This document shows positions 44,055 to 52,750 of a stretch of 64,000 nucleotides of DNA, piece by piece (the stretch's first letter is position 1; every line of letters begins with the position of its first letter). The notes beneath the pieces were generated by a model. The model made no database searches, was not told where the DNA came from, and saw only the letters and a list, made by a program, of their open reading frames with translations. The translations under genes and the position numbers were made by a program. The stretch is from CAXBID01 sp049791475. Its GTDB lineage: Bacteria; Bacteroidota; Bacteroidia; Flavobacteriales; Flavobacteriaceae. The stretch lies in the NCBI GenBank assembly GCA_049791475.1, contig JBAQZZ010000016.1, forward strand, positions 9,970-73,969, given 5' to 3'.

Positions 44055-46307
44055 ATGTCCCAAATAAAACACTACACTTTTGTATTGCTAATGCTTTTAA
44101 GTATTAGTGTTTCTTCTCAAAAAACCATTGACGAAGATCCTGAAATATTACAAAATAGTATAAATAACCGTATCTCTCAATCGCATACAGCTCTTGAAAA
44201 CTACGACTACTATGAAGCTCAAAATAATCTTGATGAAGCACTAGTTTTTGCCGAAAAATTAGATAACAAAAAGAGTTTGGGTATTATTTATGCTTTAAAA
44301 GGGAAATTACAGTTAATTACTGAAGAAAAGGATAAAGCTATCATTTCGTTAAATAAAGCCATTGAAATTCAGCGCATTATAAACGATAATAAAAATCTAG
44401 CTAGTTCATACAAGACTTTTGGTGATGTATTTTTAGCAAAGAAAGATTACTCTAATGCACTTGACTCTTACACTGCTGCAAAATCTAAATTTCAGGAAGA
44501 AGGATTAACAGAAGGTTTGGCAGAAACGCTTCTAGCGGAAGGAAAAACATACTTACATATAGAAAATTACAGAAAGGCAAGATCTATTATAGAACAAGCT
44601 TTAGCAGAGGCTAAAAAAATTGGCTATAAGAAAATTCAAAGTGATGGTTCTATTACTCAAGGTTTGGTTTACAGTAAATTAGGTGATTATTACAAAGCAT
44701 TAATTTATACGACTGAAGGACTTGAAATCGCTAAAGAAAACAAATTTATCGACATCTTAAGTGAGGGTTATTTAATAGTAAGTGATATTCATAAATCTCT
44801 TGGAAATACAAATCAGAATATTAATAATTATAAATTATCTGCTGAATATCTTGGATTACATATATCACTTTCAGATTCTTTAAGAAACCTAAAAACTGCA
44901 CATTCGTCTAAAAATCAAGAAACACAGCATTTATTAAAAGAAATGGATGCTAAAAATAAAGAAGTTGCTGAACGATTAGAAACTTTTGAAGATGATAAAA
45001 ACTTAAATACATTAACTTCAATTTTAAGTGTTGCTTTAATTACTATTTTATCGCTTTTAACACTATCGCTTTACAAGAATAATAACATAAGATTGAAAAC
45101 CAATAATATGCTTCATAAAAAAAATGGAGAGCTTATTATTGCTAAAGAAAAAGCGGAGTTAGCATCAAAAACTAAAGCAAATTTTCTATCAACTGTAACA
45201 CACGAACTTAGAACACCACTGTATGCGGTTACTGGTTTGAGTAATATGTTGTTAGAAGAAAACCCAAGACCAGAACAAGTTCAACACTTAAAATCGCTTA
45301 AGTTTTCTGGAGATTATCTATTAACATTCATCAACGACATTCTTCAAATTAATAAAATAGAAGCTAATAAAGTGGATATTGAACCAGAGTCATTCAACTT
45401 AAAAAAGAAAATTAACAACATTATTCTAGCTTTAAATAATTCGGCAAATGATAATAATGTTAAACTTCATTTTGAATACGATAAAGATTTACCAGAATAC
45501 TTCATTGCTGATCAATTAAAGATATCTCAAATACTAATTAACCTAGTTGGTAACTCTATTAAATTTACAAAAAATGGAGATATTTGGATTAGAGCTTATA
45601 AAATTGAACAAAAAGACAATATGTACACCTTGCGTTTTGAAGTGGAAGATAATGGGATTGGTATAAGTCAAGAAAAACAGGATAATATGTTTGAAAGCTT
45701 CTCACAAGGCTCTATTCAAATAAACAGGAAATATGGTGGAACAGGACTTGGATTATCTATTGTAAAAGGATTGATTGATATTTTAAAAGGGAAAATTTAC
45801 GTGAAAAGTGAATTACAAAAAGGAACCACTTTTTACTTTGAAATCCCTTTAGAATATACATCTGTGCGAGCTAGCAAGAAAAAAGAAGTTACTTATTTTA
45901 CTGGTAATAAAGAAGATTTAGATTTAACCAAAGTTAGAATTTTAGTGGTTGAGGACAACAAAATAAATCAAATGATTACTAAAAAAATTCTAACTAAAAT
46001 GAATCTTAATTGTGATATTATTGATAATGGTGAAGATGCTGTAGAAATGATTAAGACCAATAATTACAACATCATTTTAATGGATATTCACATGCCAGGA
46101 ATTAGCGGGATTGAAGCCACAAAACGTGTTAGAGCTTTTAATAAAGAGTTAACCATTTTTGCATTAACCGCAGTTACTATTGAAGATAAAATGCATGAAT
46201 TTGATGAAGCTGGTTTTACTGACATTATTCCGAAACCATTTAAGCAAGAAGAGTTTGAGAAAAAACTTTATAATGCGCTTGCTGGAAAAACCAATAAATC
46301 GGCTTAA
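44055..46307 (+). CDS. TPR-containing hybrid histidine kinase / response regulator
   Basis: The 750-residue protein opens with a signal peptide (MSQIKHYTFVLLMLLSISVSSQ), then about five to six TPR units (residues about 30-270) that should be periplasmic, a membrane helix (about 319-338, LTSILSVALITILSLLTLSLY), a HisKA domain with H383 in VTHELRTPLYAV, an ATPase domain (NLVGNSIKFTKNG, DNGIGIS, GGTGLGLSIVKGLI) and a C-terminal receiver with D677 in ILMDIHMPG. Sensing through TPRs and phosphorelay to an unlinked output are expected. No DNA-binding domain is present. The stop overlaps the convergent lpxK gene by 4 bases. Confidence 0.93.
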   Translation: MSQIKHYTFVLLMLLSISVSSQKTIDEDPEILQNSINNRISQSHTALENYDYYEAQNNLDEALVFAEKLDNKKSLGIIYALKGKLQLITEEKDKAIISLNKAIEIQRIINDNKNLASSYKTFGDVFLAKKDYSNALDSYTAAKSKFQEEGLTEGLAETLLAEGKTYLHIENYRKARSIIEQALAEAKKIGYKKIQSDGSITQGLVYSKLGDYYKALIYTTEGLEIAKENKFIDILSEGYLIVSDIHKSLGNTNQNINNYKLSAEYLGLHISLSDSLRNLKTAHSSKNQETQHLLKEMDAKNKEVAERLETFEDDKNLNTLTSILSVALITILSLLTLSLYKNNNIRLKTNNMLHKKNGELIIAKEKAELASKTKANFLSTVTHELRTPLYAVTGLSNMLLEENPRPEQVQHLKSLKFSGDYLLTFINDILQINKIEANKVDIEPESFNLKKKINNIILALNNSANDNNVKLHFEYDKDLPEYFIADQLKISQILINLVGNSIKFTKNGDIWIRAYKIEQKDNMYTLRFEVEDNGIGISQEKQDNMFESFSQGSIQINRKYGGTGLGLSIVKGLIDILKGKIYVKSELQKGTTFYFEIPLEYTSVRASKKKEVTYFTGNKEDLDLTKVRILVVEDNKINQMITKKILTKMNLNCDIIDNGEDAVEMIKTNNYNIILMDIHMPGISGIEATKRVRAFNKELTIFALTAVTIEDKMHEFDEAGFTDIIPKPFKQEEFEKKLYNALAGKTNKSA

Positions 46308-47311
46308 TTAGTAACGAATTCTTCAATACGTTTATTAAACTTTTCTTCGTTTTCAATAACCACTTTTATTGGTAAATAAAACAACTTATCTTTTAAAGAT
46401 TTGTAGTGCTTTAAGCGCATAAAATCTTTTTCGGTTGTAATAATTAATGTTTTAGTTTTTAAAATTTCAATATCTTTTTGAGAAAAACCGTGATGATCTT
46501 TAAAGTTTAAATGCTCAAAATTTAAGTGTTTACTATTTAAAAAATCAACCAAAGGTTTTGCATTTGCAATACCAGTTACCAAGGTGACATTAGATAACTC
46601 TTTTAACTCAATAGTTGAATGTTCTGAAATTACATTATCGGAATATCTTATAGAACTAAAAAATACATTTTGATTTTCACTTGGACGTATTCGTTTTATA
46701 AAACCAGCTTTAGTAGATTCATTTAATTCATCCGGACATTTAGTTACCACTATTATATCAGCTCGATTTGCACCATGTTTTGGCTCTCGTAAATTTCCGG
46801 TTGGCAAAACGAAGTCTGAAAAATAAGGATTTGCATAAGTTGTTAATAAAATATTCAATCCGGCTTTTACTTTTCTATGTTGGTAAGCATCATCTAAAAG
46901 AATAATTTCTGGCTTACTTTTTTGTTTTTGCAGTTCAGAAATCCCGTTCTGTCTATCGGCATCAACGGCAACCAAAATATCTTTTTTAAATTTGTTATAA
47001 AACTGAAAAGGTTCATCACCAATAGTTTCCGCTGTAGCTGTTTCATCTGCTAAATAAAATCCTTTGGTCTGCCTTTTATATCCTCTACTTAGCGTCGCAA
47101 CTTTATAATCTTTTTTTAAAAGCGTAATTAAATACTCAATCATTGGTGTTTTTCCAGTTCCGCCAGCACTTAAATTACCAACACAAATTACAGGAAAGTC
47201 ATAAAATTTAGATTTTTTAATTCCTAAATCATATAATTTATTGCGCAACCAAGTCACTAAATAGTAAATTGGTACAAAAGGAAATAATATGTATCGCAAC
47301 ATTTTCATCAT
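46304..47311 (-). CDS. lpxK: Tetraacyldisaccharide 4'-kinase
   Basis: LpxK phosphorylates the lipid A disaccharide at the 4' position, on the inner face of the inner membrane. The 335-residue protein begins MMKMLRYILFPFVPIYYLVTWLRNKLYDLG (membrane-associated helix) and has a P-loop in VGNLSAGGTGKTPMIEYL, SRGYKRQTKG, LDDAYQHRKV and TTEKDFMRLKHY. Two or three in-frame ATGs sit within the first four codons, so the exact start may shift slightly. It is divergent from the nif3-like gene. Confidence 0.95.
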   Translation of the reverse strand: MMKMLRYILFPFVPIYYLVTWLRNKLYDLGIKKSKFYDFPVICVGNLSAGGTGKTPMIEYLITLLKKDYKVATLSRGYKRQTKGFYLADETATAETIGDEPFQFYNKFKKDILVAVDADRQNGISELQKQKSKPEIILLDDAYQHRKVKAGLNILLTTYANPYFSDFVLPTGNLREPKHGANRADIIVVTKCPDELNESTKAGFIKRIRPSENQNVFFSSIRYSDNVISEHSTIELKELSNVTLVTGIANAKPLVDFLNSKHLNFEHLNFKDHHGFSQKDIEILKTKTLIITTEKDFMRLKHYKSLKDKLFYLPIKVVIENEEKFNKRIEEFVTN

Positions 47312-47327
47312 AGCAAAGTAAATATTT

Positions 47328-47335
47328 TATATTTG
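47328..47335 (+). promoter_or_regulatory. -7 box of the nif3-like gene
   Basis: TATATTTG lies 27 bases before the ATG at 47362 in the lpxK-nif3 divergent gap. Confidence 0.55.
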
Positions 47336-47361
47336 TTTAATAATCAAATCATGAAAATATT

Positions 47362-48456
47362 ATGATTATTCAAGATGTCATTAATTATTTAGAAGAACTT
47401 GCGCCTTTAGCTTACGCTGAAGATTTTGATAACGTCGGACTTTTAGTTGGCCATAAAAACACAGAAGTAACCGGTGTTTTGGTTACACTAGACACACTTG
47501 AAAACGTTGTAGATGAAGCCATTGCAAAAAAATGCAACCTCATTGTTAGCTTCCACCCTATTATATTTAACGGTTTAAAAAAACTAACTGGTAAGAATTA
47601 TGTGGAGCGCGTGGTTATGAAAGCCATAAAACATGATATTGCTATTTATGCTATTCACACCGCATTAGATAATGCAATTCAAGGCGTTAATGATATGATT
47701 TGTAATCAATTAAAATTGACAAACAAACGTATTTTAATTCCGCAAAGTGAAACTATAAAAAAACTAACCACTTACGTTCCTAAAAATGAAGCTGAACAAT
47801 TAAGAACAGCCTTATTTGGTATTGGTGCGGGAAGTATTGGAAATTATAAGCATTGTAGTTTTAATGTTGAGGGTTATGGTACATTTAATGCCAATGAAGA
47901 TTCAAATCCTGTAAAAGGTAAAAAAGGTGAAACACATATCGAAGATGAAACAAAAATTTCAATAACGTTTCCAAAACATATCGAATCTCAAGTTATTAAA
48001 ACACTTTTTAAAACACATTCTTACGAAGAAGTTGCCTATGAAATTACAACTTTAGAGAATAAAAATCAGAATATAGGCATGGGAATGGTTGGCGAATTAA
48101 GCGAACCGATGGACGAAAGATCATTTTTAAAGTATTTAAAAGCAAAAATGAATACAGAATGCATTAAACATTCTTCCTTTTTAAATAAAAACATAAAGCG
48201 TGTTGCTGTTTTAGGAGGCTCAGGTAGTTTTGCTATTCAAGCGGCTAAAGCTACTGATGCTGATGCATTTATAACTGCCGATTTAAAATATCATGATTTT
48301 TTTACCGCAGAAAATAACATTCTTTTGGCAGATATTGGACATTATGAAAGTGAGCAATTCACAAAAAATCTTTTAGTGGCATATCTTACAAAAAAAATTA
48401 CTAATTTTGCAATCATTTTATCGAACACAAATACCAATCCTGTTAAGTATTTTTAA
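47362..48456 (+). CDS. Nif3-like dinuclear metal-centre protein
   Basis: The 364-residue protein has the Nif3/YbgI fold: AEDFDNVGLLVGHKNTEVTGVLVTLD, LIVSFHPIIFNGLKKL and YAIHTALDNAIQGVND at the N-terminus, and VAVLGGSGSFAIQAAKATDADAFITADLKYHDFF with metal-binding D and H late in the sequence, followed by LADIGHYESE. A middle insert (about 130-235) carries the PII/CutA-like NIF3 domain (YVPKNEAEQLRTALFGIGAGSIGNYKHCSF). Proposed roles include GTP cyclohydrolase or hydrolase activity, unproven here. The coiled-coil gene starts 2 bases later. Confidence 0.92.
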   Translation: MIIQDVINYLEELAPLAYAEDFDNVGLLVGHKNTEVTGVLVTLDTLENVVDEAIAKKCNLIVSFHPIIFNGLKKLTGKNYVERVVMKAIKHDIAIYAIHTALDNAIQGVNDMICNQLKLTNKRILIPQSETIKKLTTYVPKNEAEQLRTALFGIGAGSIGNYKHCSFNVEGYGTFNANEDSNPVKGKKGETHIEDETKISITFPKHIESQVIKTLFKTHSYEEVAYEITTLENKNQNIGMGMVGELSEPMDERSFLKYLKAKMNTECIKHSSFLNKNIKRVAVLGGSGSFAIQAAKATDADAFITADLKYHDFFTAENNILLADIGHYESEQFTKNLLVAYLTKKITNFAIILSNTNTNPVKYF

Positions 48457-48458
48457 AT

Positions 48459-49238
48459 ATGGCAAAAAAGAAAGAAGTAACTGTTGAAGAGCGCTTAAGA
48501 GCATTATACGATTTACAACTTATAGATTCTCGTATAGATGAAATAAGAAATGTTCGTGGAGAACTTCCTTTAGAAGTTCGCGATTTAGAAGATGAAGTTG
48601 CTGGTTTAAATATTAGATTAGAAAAACTTATTTCTAATTTAGAAGTAATAGAGAATGATATTACTGGAAAGAAAAATTTAATTGAAGAGTCTAAATCTTT
48701 AATGAAAAAATACAGCGAACAGCAAAAAAATGTTAGAAATAACAGAGAATTTAATTCGCTAACAAAAGAAGTTGAATTTCAAGAACTTGAAATTGAATTG
48801 GCTGAAAAGCATATTAAAGAATTTAAAGTTCAAATAGAGCAGAAAAAAGAAGTTATTGCTGAAACTAAAGAGCGTTTAAAAGAGCGTGAAACGCATTTAA
48901 AACACAAAAAGAGTGAATTGGATGCTATTTTAGCTGAAACTGAAAAAGAAGAGCAAGCTTTAATTGGTAAATCGGAAGATTATAAAACTCAAATTGAAGA
49001 CCGTTTAGTTGCTGCTTATACCAGAATAAGAAAGAATGTTAAAAATGGCTTAGCCGTTGTACCTATTGAAAGAGGCGCAGCAGGAGGATCATTCTTTACT
49101 ATTCCACCACAAGTACAAGTTGAAATTGCTTCAAGAAAAAAAGTAATTACAGATGAGCATAGTGGACGTATTTTAGTTGATGCCGCTTTAGCTGATGAAC
49201 AGAAAGCTAAAATGAAAAAAATGATGGCGAAACTTTAA
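48459..49238 (+). CDS. Coiled-coil protein of the CdsZ/C4 zinc-ribbon family with lost cysteines
   Basis: The 259-residue protein is largely helical coiled coil (about 25-185), then a C-terminal module GGSFFTIPPQVQVEIASRKKVITDEHSGRILVD. In the C4-type zinc-ribbon family (PF02591) the same module carries two CxxC pairs around the IPPQ and EHCGR stretches. Here these positions read GGS and DEHSG: no cysteine remains, so zinc should not bind. The family affects RNA polymerase or translation in some reports; this role is unproven. It follows the nif3-like gene by 2 bases. Confidence 0.8.
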   Translation: MAKKKEVTVEERLRALYDLQLIDSRIDEIRNVRGELPLEVRDLEDEVAGLNIRLEKLISNLEVIENDITGKKNLIEESKSLMKKYSEQQKNVRNNREFNSLTKEVEFQELEIELAEKHIKEFKVQIEQKKEVIAETKERLKERETHLKHKKSELDAILAETEKEEQALIGKSEDYKTQIEDRLVAAYTRIRKNVKNGLAVVPIERGAAGGSFFTIPPQVQVEIASRKKVITDEHSGRILVDAALADEQKAKMKKMMAKL

Positions 49239-49250
49239 TTTAAAAAGCCT

Positions 49251-49270
49251 CTTTAGGTTTTGCCTAAAGT
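49251..49270. terminator. Weak terminator-like hairpin
   Basis: CTTTAGG - TTTTG - CCTAAAG is a 7-bp stem 12 bases after the coiled-coil gene, followed by a short T-run. A stronger terminator lies 53 bases further on. Confidence 0.4.
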
Positions 49271-49282
49271 TTACTCTAAAAT

Positions 49283-49308
49283 TGTCATTCCTGTGAAAAT
49301 GGGAATCC
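49283..49308. repeat. Short interspersed palindromic repeat (TGTCATT...AATCC type)
   Basis: TGTCATT, a small hairpin (ATTCC - ... - GGAAT), then AATCC. It has the same layout as 11222-11248 and sits between the two terminator hairpins after the coiled-coil gene. Confidence 0.55.
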
Positions 49309-49322
49309 TTAAAATATATTTC

Positions 49323-49352
49323 AAAGCCTTTCATAAATGAAAGGCTTTTTTA
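49323..49352 (+). terminator. Intrinsic terminator
   Basis: AAAGCCTTTCAT - AA - ATGAAAGGCTTT is a perfect 12-bp stem with a T-run after it, 85 bases past the coiled-coil gene and before msrA. Confidence 0.8.
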
Positions 49353-49427
49353 TTTTAATAAAACTTTCACAGCATAAACTATTAGGTTTTGTATTTTTAT
49401 ACGTCTATTGAAAAAGAAAAATGTACT

Positions 49428-50084
49428 ATGAAAAGAATAATCCTTTTATTAACAATCGCTTTATTATTTAGTTGCCAGAATTCTGCACAAACAAATAAAG
49501 CGCAAGAAGCAGTTATAAACGCAGAACCAGTTGAAGTTCCTTTAAAAAAAGGAAAAGCAAGAGCCTATTTTGCAAGTGGTTGTTTTTGGTGTGTTGAAGC
49601 TATTTACGAAAGTGTAAAAGGTGTTGATGAATCTATATCTGGGTATTCTGGCGGACATTCAAATAATCCAACCTATGAAGCAAGTAACACAGGAAGAACA
49701 GGACATGCCGAAGCTGTAGAAATTATTTACGACCCAAAAGTAGTTAGCTTTGAAACTTTAGTAGATGTATATTTTGGATCGCAAAATGTTACTCAAGTAA
49801 ACGGACAAGGAAATGATAGAGGTTCTCAATACCGCTCTATTATTTTTTATCAAAACGATGCTCAAAAAGATATTATTTTAAAGAAGAAGAAAGCATTAGC
49901 TAAAAAGATGGGCGTTAAAATTGCTGCTGAAGTCTATCCATTTCAAAAATTTTGGCTTGCCGAAGATTATCATCAAGATTACGAAAAACTTCATCCTAAC
50001 AACAGTTATATAAGAAATGTATCTATACCTAGATTAAAAAGGTTTAAAGCTAAATTTCCAGACTTAATTAAAGAAAGCCATTAA
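49428..50084 (+). CDS. msrA: Peptide methionine (S)-S-oxide reductase, lipoprotein form
   Basis: MsrA repairs methionine-S-sulfoxide in proteins. From ATG 49428 the product has 218 residues with a lipoprotein signal (MKRIILLLTIALLFSC) and the catalytic GCFWCVEAIYESVKGV; the substrate-binding YSGGHSNNPTYEASNTGRTGHAE is complete. The lipobox indicates a periplasmic or outer-membrane enzyme. No MsrB domain is fused. The earlier TTG (49389) would precede the signal peptide and is rejected. The gene is monocistronic after a strong terminator. Confidence 0.95.
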   Translation: MKRIILLLTIALLFSCQNSAQTNKAQEAVINAEPVEVPLKKGKARAYFASGCFWCVEAIYESVKGVDESISGYSGGHSNNPTYEASNTGRTGHAEAVEIIYDPKVVSFETLVDVYFGSQNVTQVNGQGNDRGSQYRSIIFYQNDAQKDIILKKKKALAKKMGVKIAAEVYPFQKFWLAEDYHQDYEKLHPNNSYIRNVSIPRLKRFKAKFPDLIKESH

Positions 50085-50141
50085 TCATTTAAGTCGTTAA
50101 AATTGACTTTACGGGATAACGACAAAAAAATCATTATTTAA

Positions 50142-50158
50142 CGAGTTGTGTGTAATGC
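50142..50158 (+). repeat. Left arm of the inverted repeat flanking the VOC gene
   Basis: CGAGTTGTGTGTAATGC pairs with 50616-50632, whose reverse complement is CGTGTTGTGTGTAGTGC (15 of 17 bases). The pair brackets exactly one gene, 50183-50560. Confidence 0.65.
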
Positions 50159-50182
50159 AAAAAACCATTCTAACATCAAATT

Positions 50183-50560
50183 ATGAATTTAAATCAAATA
50201 ACAATTCCCTCATTAGATTTGACTAAATCCATTCCGTTCTATGAAAAATTAGGATTGAGATTGATAGTTAAAGCATTACCACATTACGCAAGATTTGAAT
50301 GTCCAGATGGAAACTCAACATTCTCAATCCATCAAACTCAAGTTTTACCTAAAGGAGATGGGATTTACGTGTATTTTGAGTGCGAAAATCTGGACGAATT
50401 TGTAAATGAACTTTCCAAAAAAGGAATAGAATTTTACGAACAGCCAAATGACAAAAGTTGGTTATGGCGTGAAGCGAGATTAAAAGATGTTGACGGGAAT
50501 CAGTTGATATTGTATTATGGGGGCGAAAACAGGTTAAATCCACCTTGGAGAATTGATTAA
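50183..50560 (+). CDS. VOC (glyoxalase-like) family protein, orphan
   Basis: The 125-residue protein has one VOC fold: ITIPSLDLTKSIPFYEKLGLRLIVKALPHYARFECPDGNSTFSIHQTQ and EARLKDVDGNQLILYYGGENRLNPPWR. Metal-ligand positions (a His or Glu at the strand ends, such as H in IHQTQ and E in YVYFECEN) can be guessed but not proven. It is cytoplasmic; the substrate is unknown. The gene has no functional neighbour and is bracketed by 17-nt inverted repeats, so it is a candidate single-gene insertion. Confidence 0.85.
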   Translation: MNLNQITIPSLDLTKSIPFYEKLGLRLIVKALPHYARFECPDGNSTFSIHQTQVLPKGDGIYVYFECENLDEFVNELSKKGIEFYEQPNDKSWLWREARLKDVDGNQLILYYGGENRLNPPWRID

Positions 50561-50615
50561 TTTAAACCAGTCAGAAAATAATAATTATAGCGGAACTAAA
50601 AAAAGATTGCGAAAA

Positions 50616-50632
50616 GCACTACACACAACACG
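50616..50632 (-). repeat. Right arm of the inverted repeat flanking the VOC gene
   Basis: GCACTACACACAACACG is the partner of 50142-50158, 56 bases after the VOC stop codon. The 112 bases between the VOC gene and the methyltransferase gene contain nothing else. Confidence 0.65.
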
Positions 50633-50671
50633 ATTATATAACAAAAAAAACTAATTTCAAAAAACTCAACT

Positions 50672-51472
50672 CTAAACCTTAGTAGCTTTCAAAGTGAAAA
50701 TCAAAGGATATAATTTATCCTTAGTCACATACATTCCAGAATCTGTTTTTTCCAAATTGGGTAATACATCATAAGGGCTTTCGCCATATTCTTTTAAATA
50801 CTCAATATGTAAACCTGCTTGGGTTAACGCATTTACTACTTCACTCAAACCATGATTCCAACCATATTCTTTACTAAGCATTTTTGAATCTTGGTTAGCA
50901 TAAGTACCTTCATATTCTTCATAAATAACAGCGTCCTGCATATAGCCATATTTCATAATGGACTTGTCATCTAAATAATCGAACATCCAAACAATGGGAT
51001 GAAATTCAGCCATAAAAAAAGTTCCTCCTTTTTTTAAACGCTCAGCAATCATTTTGCCCCAAGGTTTTAAATCGGGCAACCAACCAATTACGCCGTAACT
51101 TGTAAAAACAATATCAAAAGTTTCTTCAACAAATTTTGAAGTATCTAACACATTACAACAAACAAAATTGGCATCTAATTTTAGTTCTTTGTTTAATGAT
51201 TTAGCTAGTTTTATGCCTTCATCACTTAAATCTACACCTGTACACTTCGCGCCCATGCTACTCCAACTTAACGTGTCTTGTCCAAAGTGGCACTGTAAAT
51301 GCAACAATGATTTATCCGAAACATTACCTAAAGCATCAAGTTCATAAGGCATTAAAGATGATTTACCATTTTTAAAAGCTTCCATATTATACATAGCGCT
51401 TTTAGCATGCACTTTCACCTTAGTATTCCATGTTGCTTTATTGGTTTCAAAATATTTGTCGTTAATTTTCAT
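50672..51472 (-). CDS. Class I SAM-dependent methyltransferase
   Basis: From ATG 51472 (MKINDKYFETNKATW) the product has 266 residues. The Rossmann-fold methyltransferase motifs are visible: LLHLQCHFGQDTLSWSSMGAKCTGVDLSDEGIKLAKSL (motif I, post-I Asp) and FDIVFTSYGVIGWLPDLKPWGKMIAERLKKGGTFFMAEFHP (motif II/III). It is soluble and cytoplasmic; the methyl acceptor is unknown. An alternative start at TTG 51478 would add two residues. It is divergent from the 51506 lipoprotein gene. Confidence 0.9.
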   Translation of the reverse strand: MKINDKYFETNKATWNTKVKVHAKSAMYNMEAFKNGKSSLMPYELDALGNVSDKSLLHLQCHFGQDTLSWSSMGAKCTGVDLSDEGIKLAKSLNKELKLDANFVCCNVLDTSKFVEETFDIVFTSYGVIGWLPDLKPWGKMIAERLKKGGTFFMAEFHPIVWMFDYLDDKSIMKYGYMQDAVIYEEYEGTYANQDSKMLSKEYGWNHGLSEVVNALTQAGLHIEYLKEYGESPYDVLPNLEKTDSGMYVTKDKLYPLIFTLKATKV

Positions 51473-51505
51473 ATTCAAGTTATATCTTTACAAAAAATCT
51501 AAATT

Positions 51506-52156
51506 ATGCAAAAATTAATTTACATCTGCTTTATCGCATTATTTTCAATGGCTTGCAAACAAAATACAGAAACCAAAACTGTTGAACCCGAAGTTTCTGT
51601 AGCCGAAAAAATAGCTAACGCTCATGGTTTTGAAAACTGGAAAAATGTATCTGAAATTTCATTTACGTTTTTCGGAAAAAGAAGTTGGACTTGGCAACCA
51701 AAAAGTAACGATGTAAAATTAATTACAGAAACGGATACCATTACATATAATAGAAAAAACATGGATTCTATAGCCACAAAATATGACCGTGGTTTTGTAA
51801 ACGATAAATTTTGGTTACTTATCCCGTTTCAATTGATTTGGGATACTGGAACAACAATATCAGAACCTATTCAATCTGAAGCACCAATTAGTAAAACAGT
51901 AATGAATAAAATTACGCTAACGTATTCTTCTGAAGGTGGTTACACGCCAGGTGATGCTTATGATATTTATTTTGACAACCAATATATTATTAAAGAATGG
52001 GCCTTTAGAAAAGGAAATGCACCAGAGGCTGGACTTGTAAATACTTTTGAAAACTACAAAGATTATAATGGTATAAAAATAGCCTTAGACCATAAAAAAG
52101 GTGAAGACGATTGGAATCTTTCTTTTTCTAATGTTGAAGTTGTTTTAGAAAACTAA
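51506..52156 (+). CDS. Lipoprotein of unknown function
   Basis: The 216-residue protein has a lipoprotein signal (MQKLIYICFIALFSMAC, lipobox Cys 17). The mature part begins KIANAHGFENWKNVSEISFTF and contains WQPKSNDVKLITETDTITYNRK, YSSEGGYTPGDAYDIYFDN and HKKGEDDWNLSFSNVEVV, which read as a beta-rich fold similar to LolA/LolB-type or DUF barrel proteins. I do not recognise a named family. The protein should be exposed to the periplasm. A TATCTTTA box (near-match to TAnnTTTG) precedes it. A hairpin terminator follows at 52172. Confidence 0.7.
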   Translation: MQKLIYICFIALFSMACKQNTETKTVEPEVSVAEKIANAHGFENWKNVSEISFTFFGKRSWTWQPKSNDVKLITETDTITYNRKNMDSIATKYDRGFVNDKFWLLIPFQLIWDTGTTISEPIQSEAPISKTVMNKITLTYSSEGGYTPGDAYDIYFDNQYIIKEWAFRKGNAPEAGLVNTFENYKDYNGIKIALDHKKGEDDWNLSFSNVEVVLEN

Positions 52157-52171
52157 CTGTAATCTGATTTA

Positions 52172-52209
52172 AAAAAAAGGACTTCAAATAACTTGAAGCC
52201 CTTTTTTTT
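52172..52209. terminator. Bidirectional terminator
   Basis: AAAAAGG-a-CTTCAA, loop, TTGAAG-c-CCTTTTT forms a stem of about 13 pairs with one mismatch and an A-run and a T-run on either side. It separates the convergent lipoprotein and CDGSH genes. Confidence 0.75.
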
Positions 52210-52215
52210 ATATTA

Positions 52216-52635
52216 CTAGCCTTTAAAATTATTTTTTACATGAGTGCCATCGCAATAAGGTTTGTTTTCTGAAGCACCACAACGACAAAAAGCAGTTGTT
52301 TTATTTTTTAGCTCGGTTGATCCATCTTTGTTAGTCACCTTCAAAGTACCATAGATTAAAAGTGGTCCGTTTTCTAAAACTTCAACTTTCGTATTTAAAC
52401 TTTCAGCTGTTTCATCTTCTACATCATTCATGTAAAAACTTAACGCTCCCGATGGGCATTGCTTTACTTGATTCACAAGTTCTTCAGTGGAAGCGCCATC
52501 AATTCGCAGCCATGGTCTTACTTTAGGTCTGAATACATTGGGTAATCCTCTAACACATATTCCAGAATGAATACATTTATCAGGCTGCCAAATAATGGTA
52601 ACCTCGCCGTTTGTATATTCTTTTTTTTTAGACAT
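52216..52635 (-). CDS. Iron-sulfur protein: Fer4_19 plus CDGSH domain
   Basis: The 139-residue protein joins two iron-sulfur modules. The N-terminal half fits the YjdI-like (Fer4_19) mono-cluster domain: WQPDKCIHSGICVRGLPNVF and QVKQCPSGAL. The C-terminal half has a complete CDGSH motif, FCRCGASENKPYCDGTH (C-x-C-x2-S-x3-P-x-C-D-G-x-H), which binds a [2Fe-2S] cluster in the mitoNEET family. A redox or cluster-transfer role in the cytoplasm is likely. It is divergent from the kynureninase gene, which follows across a 115-base gap. Confidence 0.9.
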   Translation of the reverse strand: MSKKKEYTNGEVTIIWQPDKCIHSGICVRGLPNVFRPKVRPWLRIDGASTEELVNQVKQCPSGALSFYMNDVEDETAESLNTKVEVLENGPLLIYGTLKVTNKDGSTELKNKTTAFCRCGASENKPYCDGTHVKNNFKG

Positions 52636-52717
52636 TTTCAGAAGTTTTTACTAAATATAAAAAAAATAGTCTTCTTAAACTTCTATTTTTTGAGATACTT
52701 TCTACGTTTTTAATTCT

Positions 52718-52725
52718 TATTTTTG
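52718..52725 (+). promoter_or_regulatory. -7 box of the kynurenine cluster
   Basis: TATTTTTG matches TAnnTTTG, 33 bases before the TTG start of kynU. It is the only such box I find ahead of the cluster; the genes downstream probably depend on it in part. Confidence 0.5.
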
Positions 52726-52750
52726 TTAGAAACCGAAAAACAACACAACC

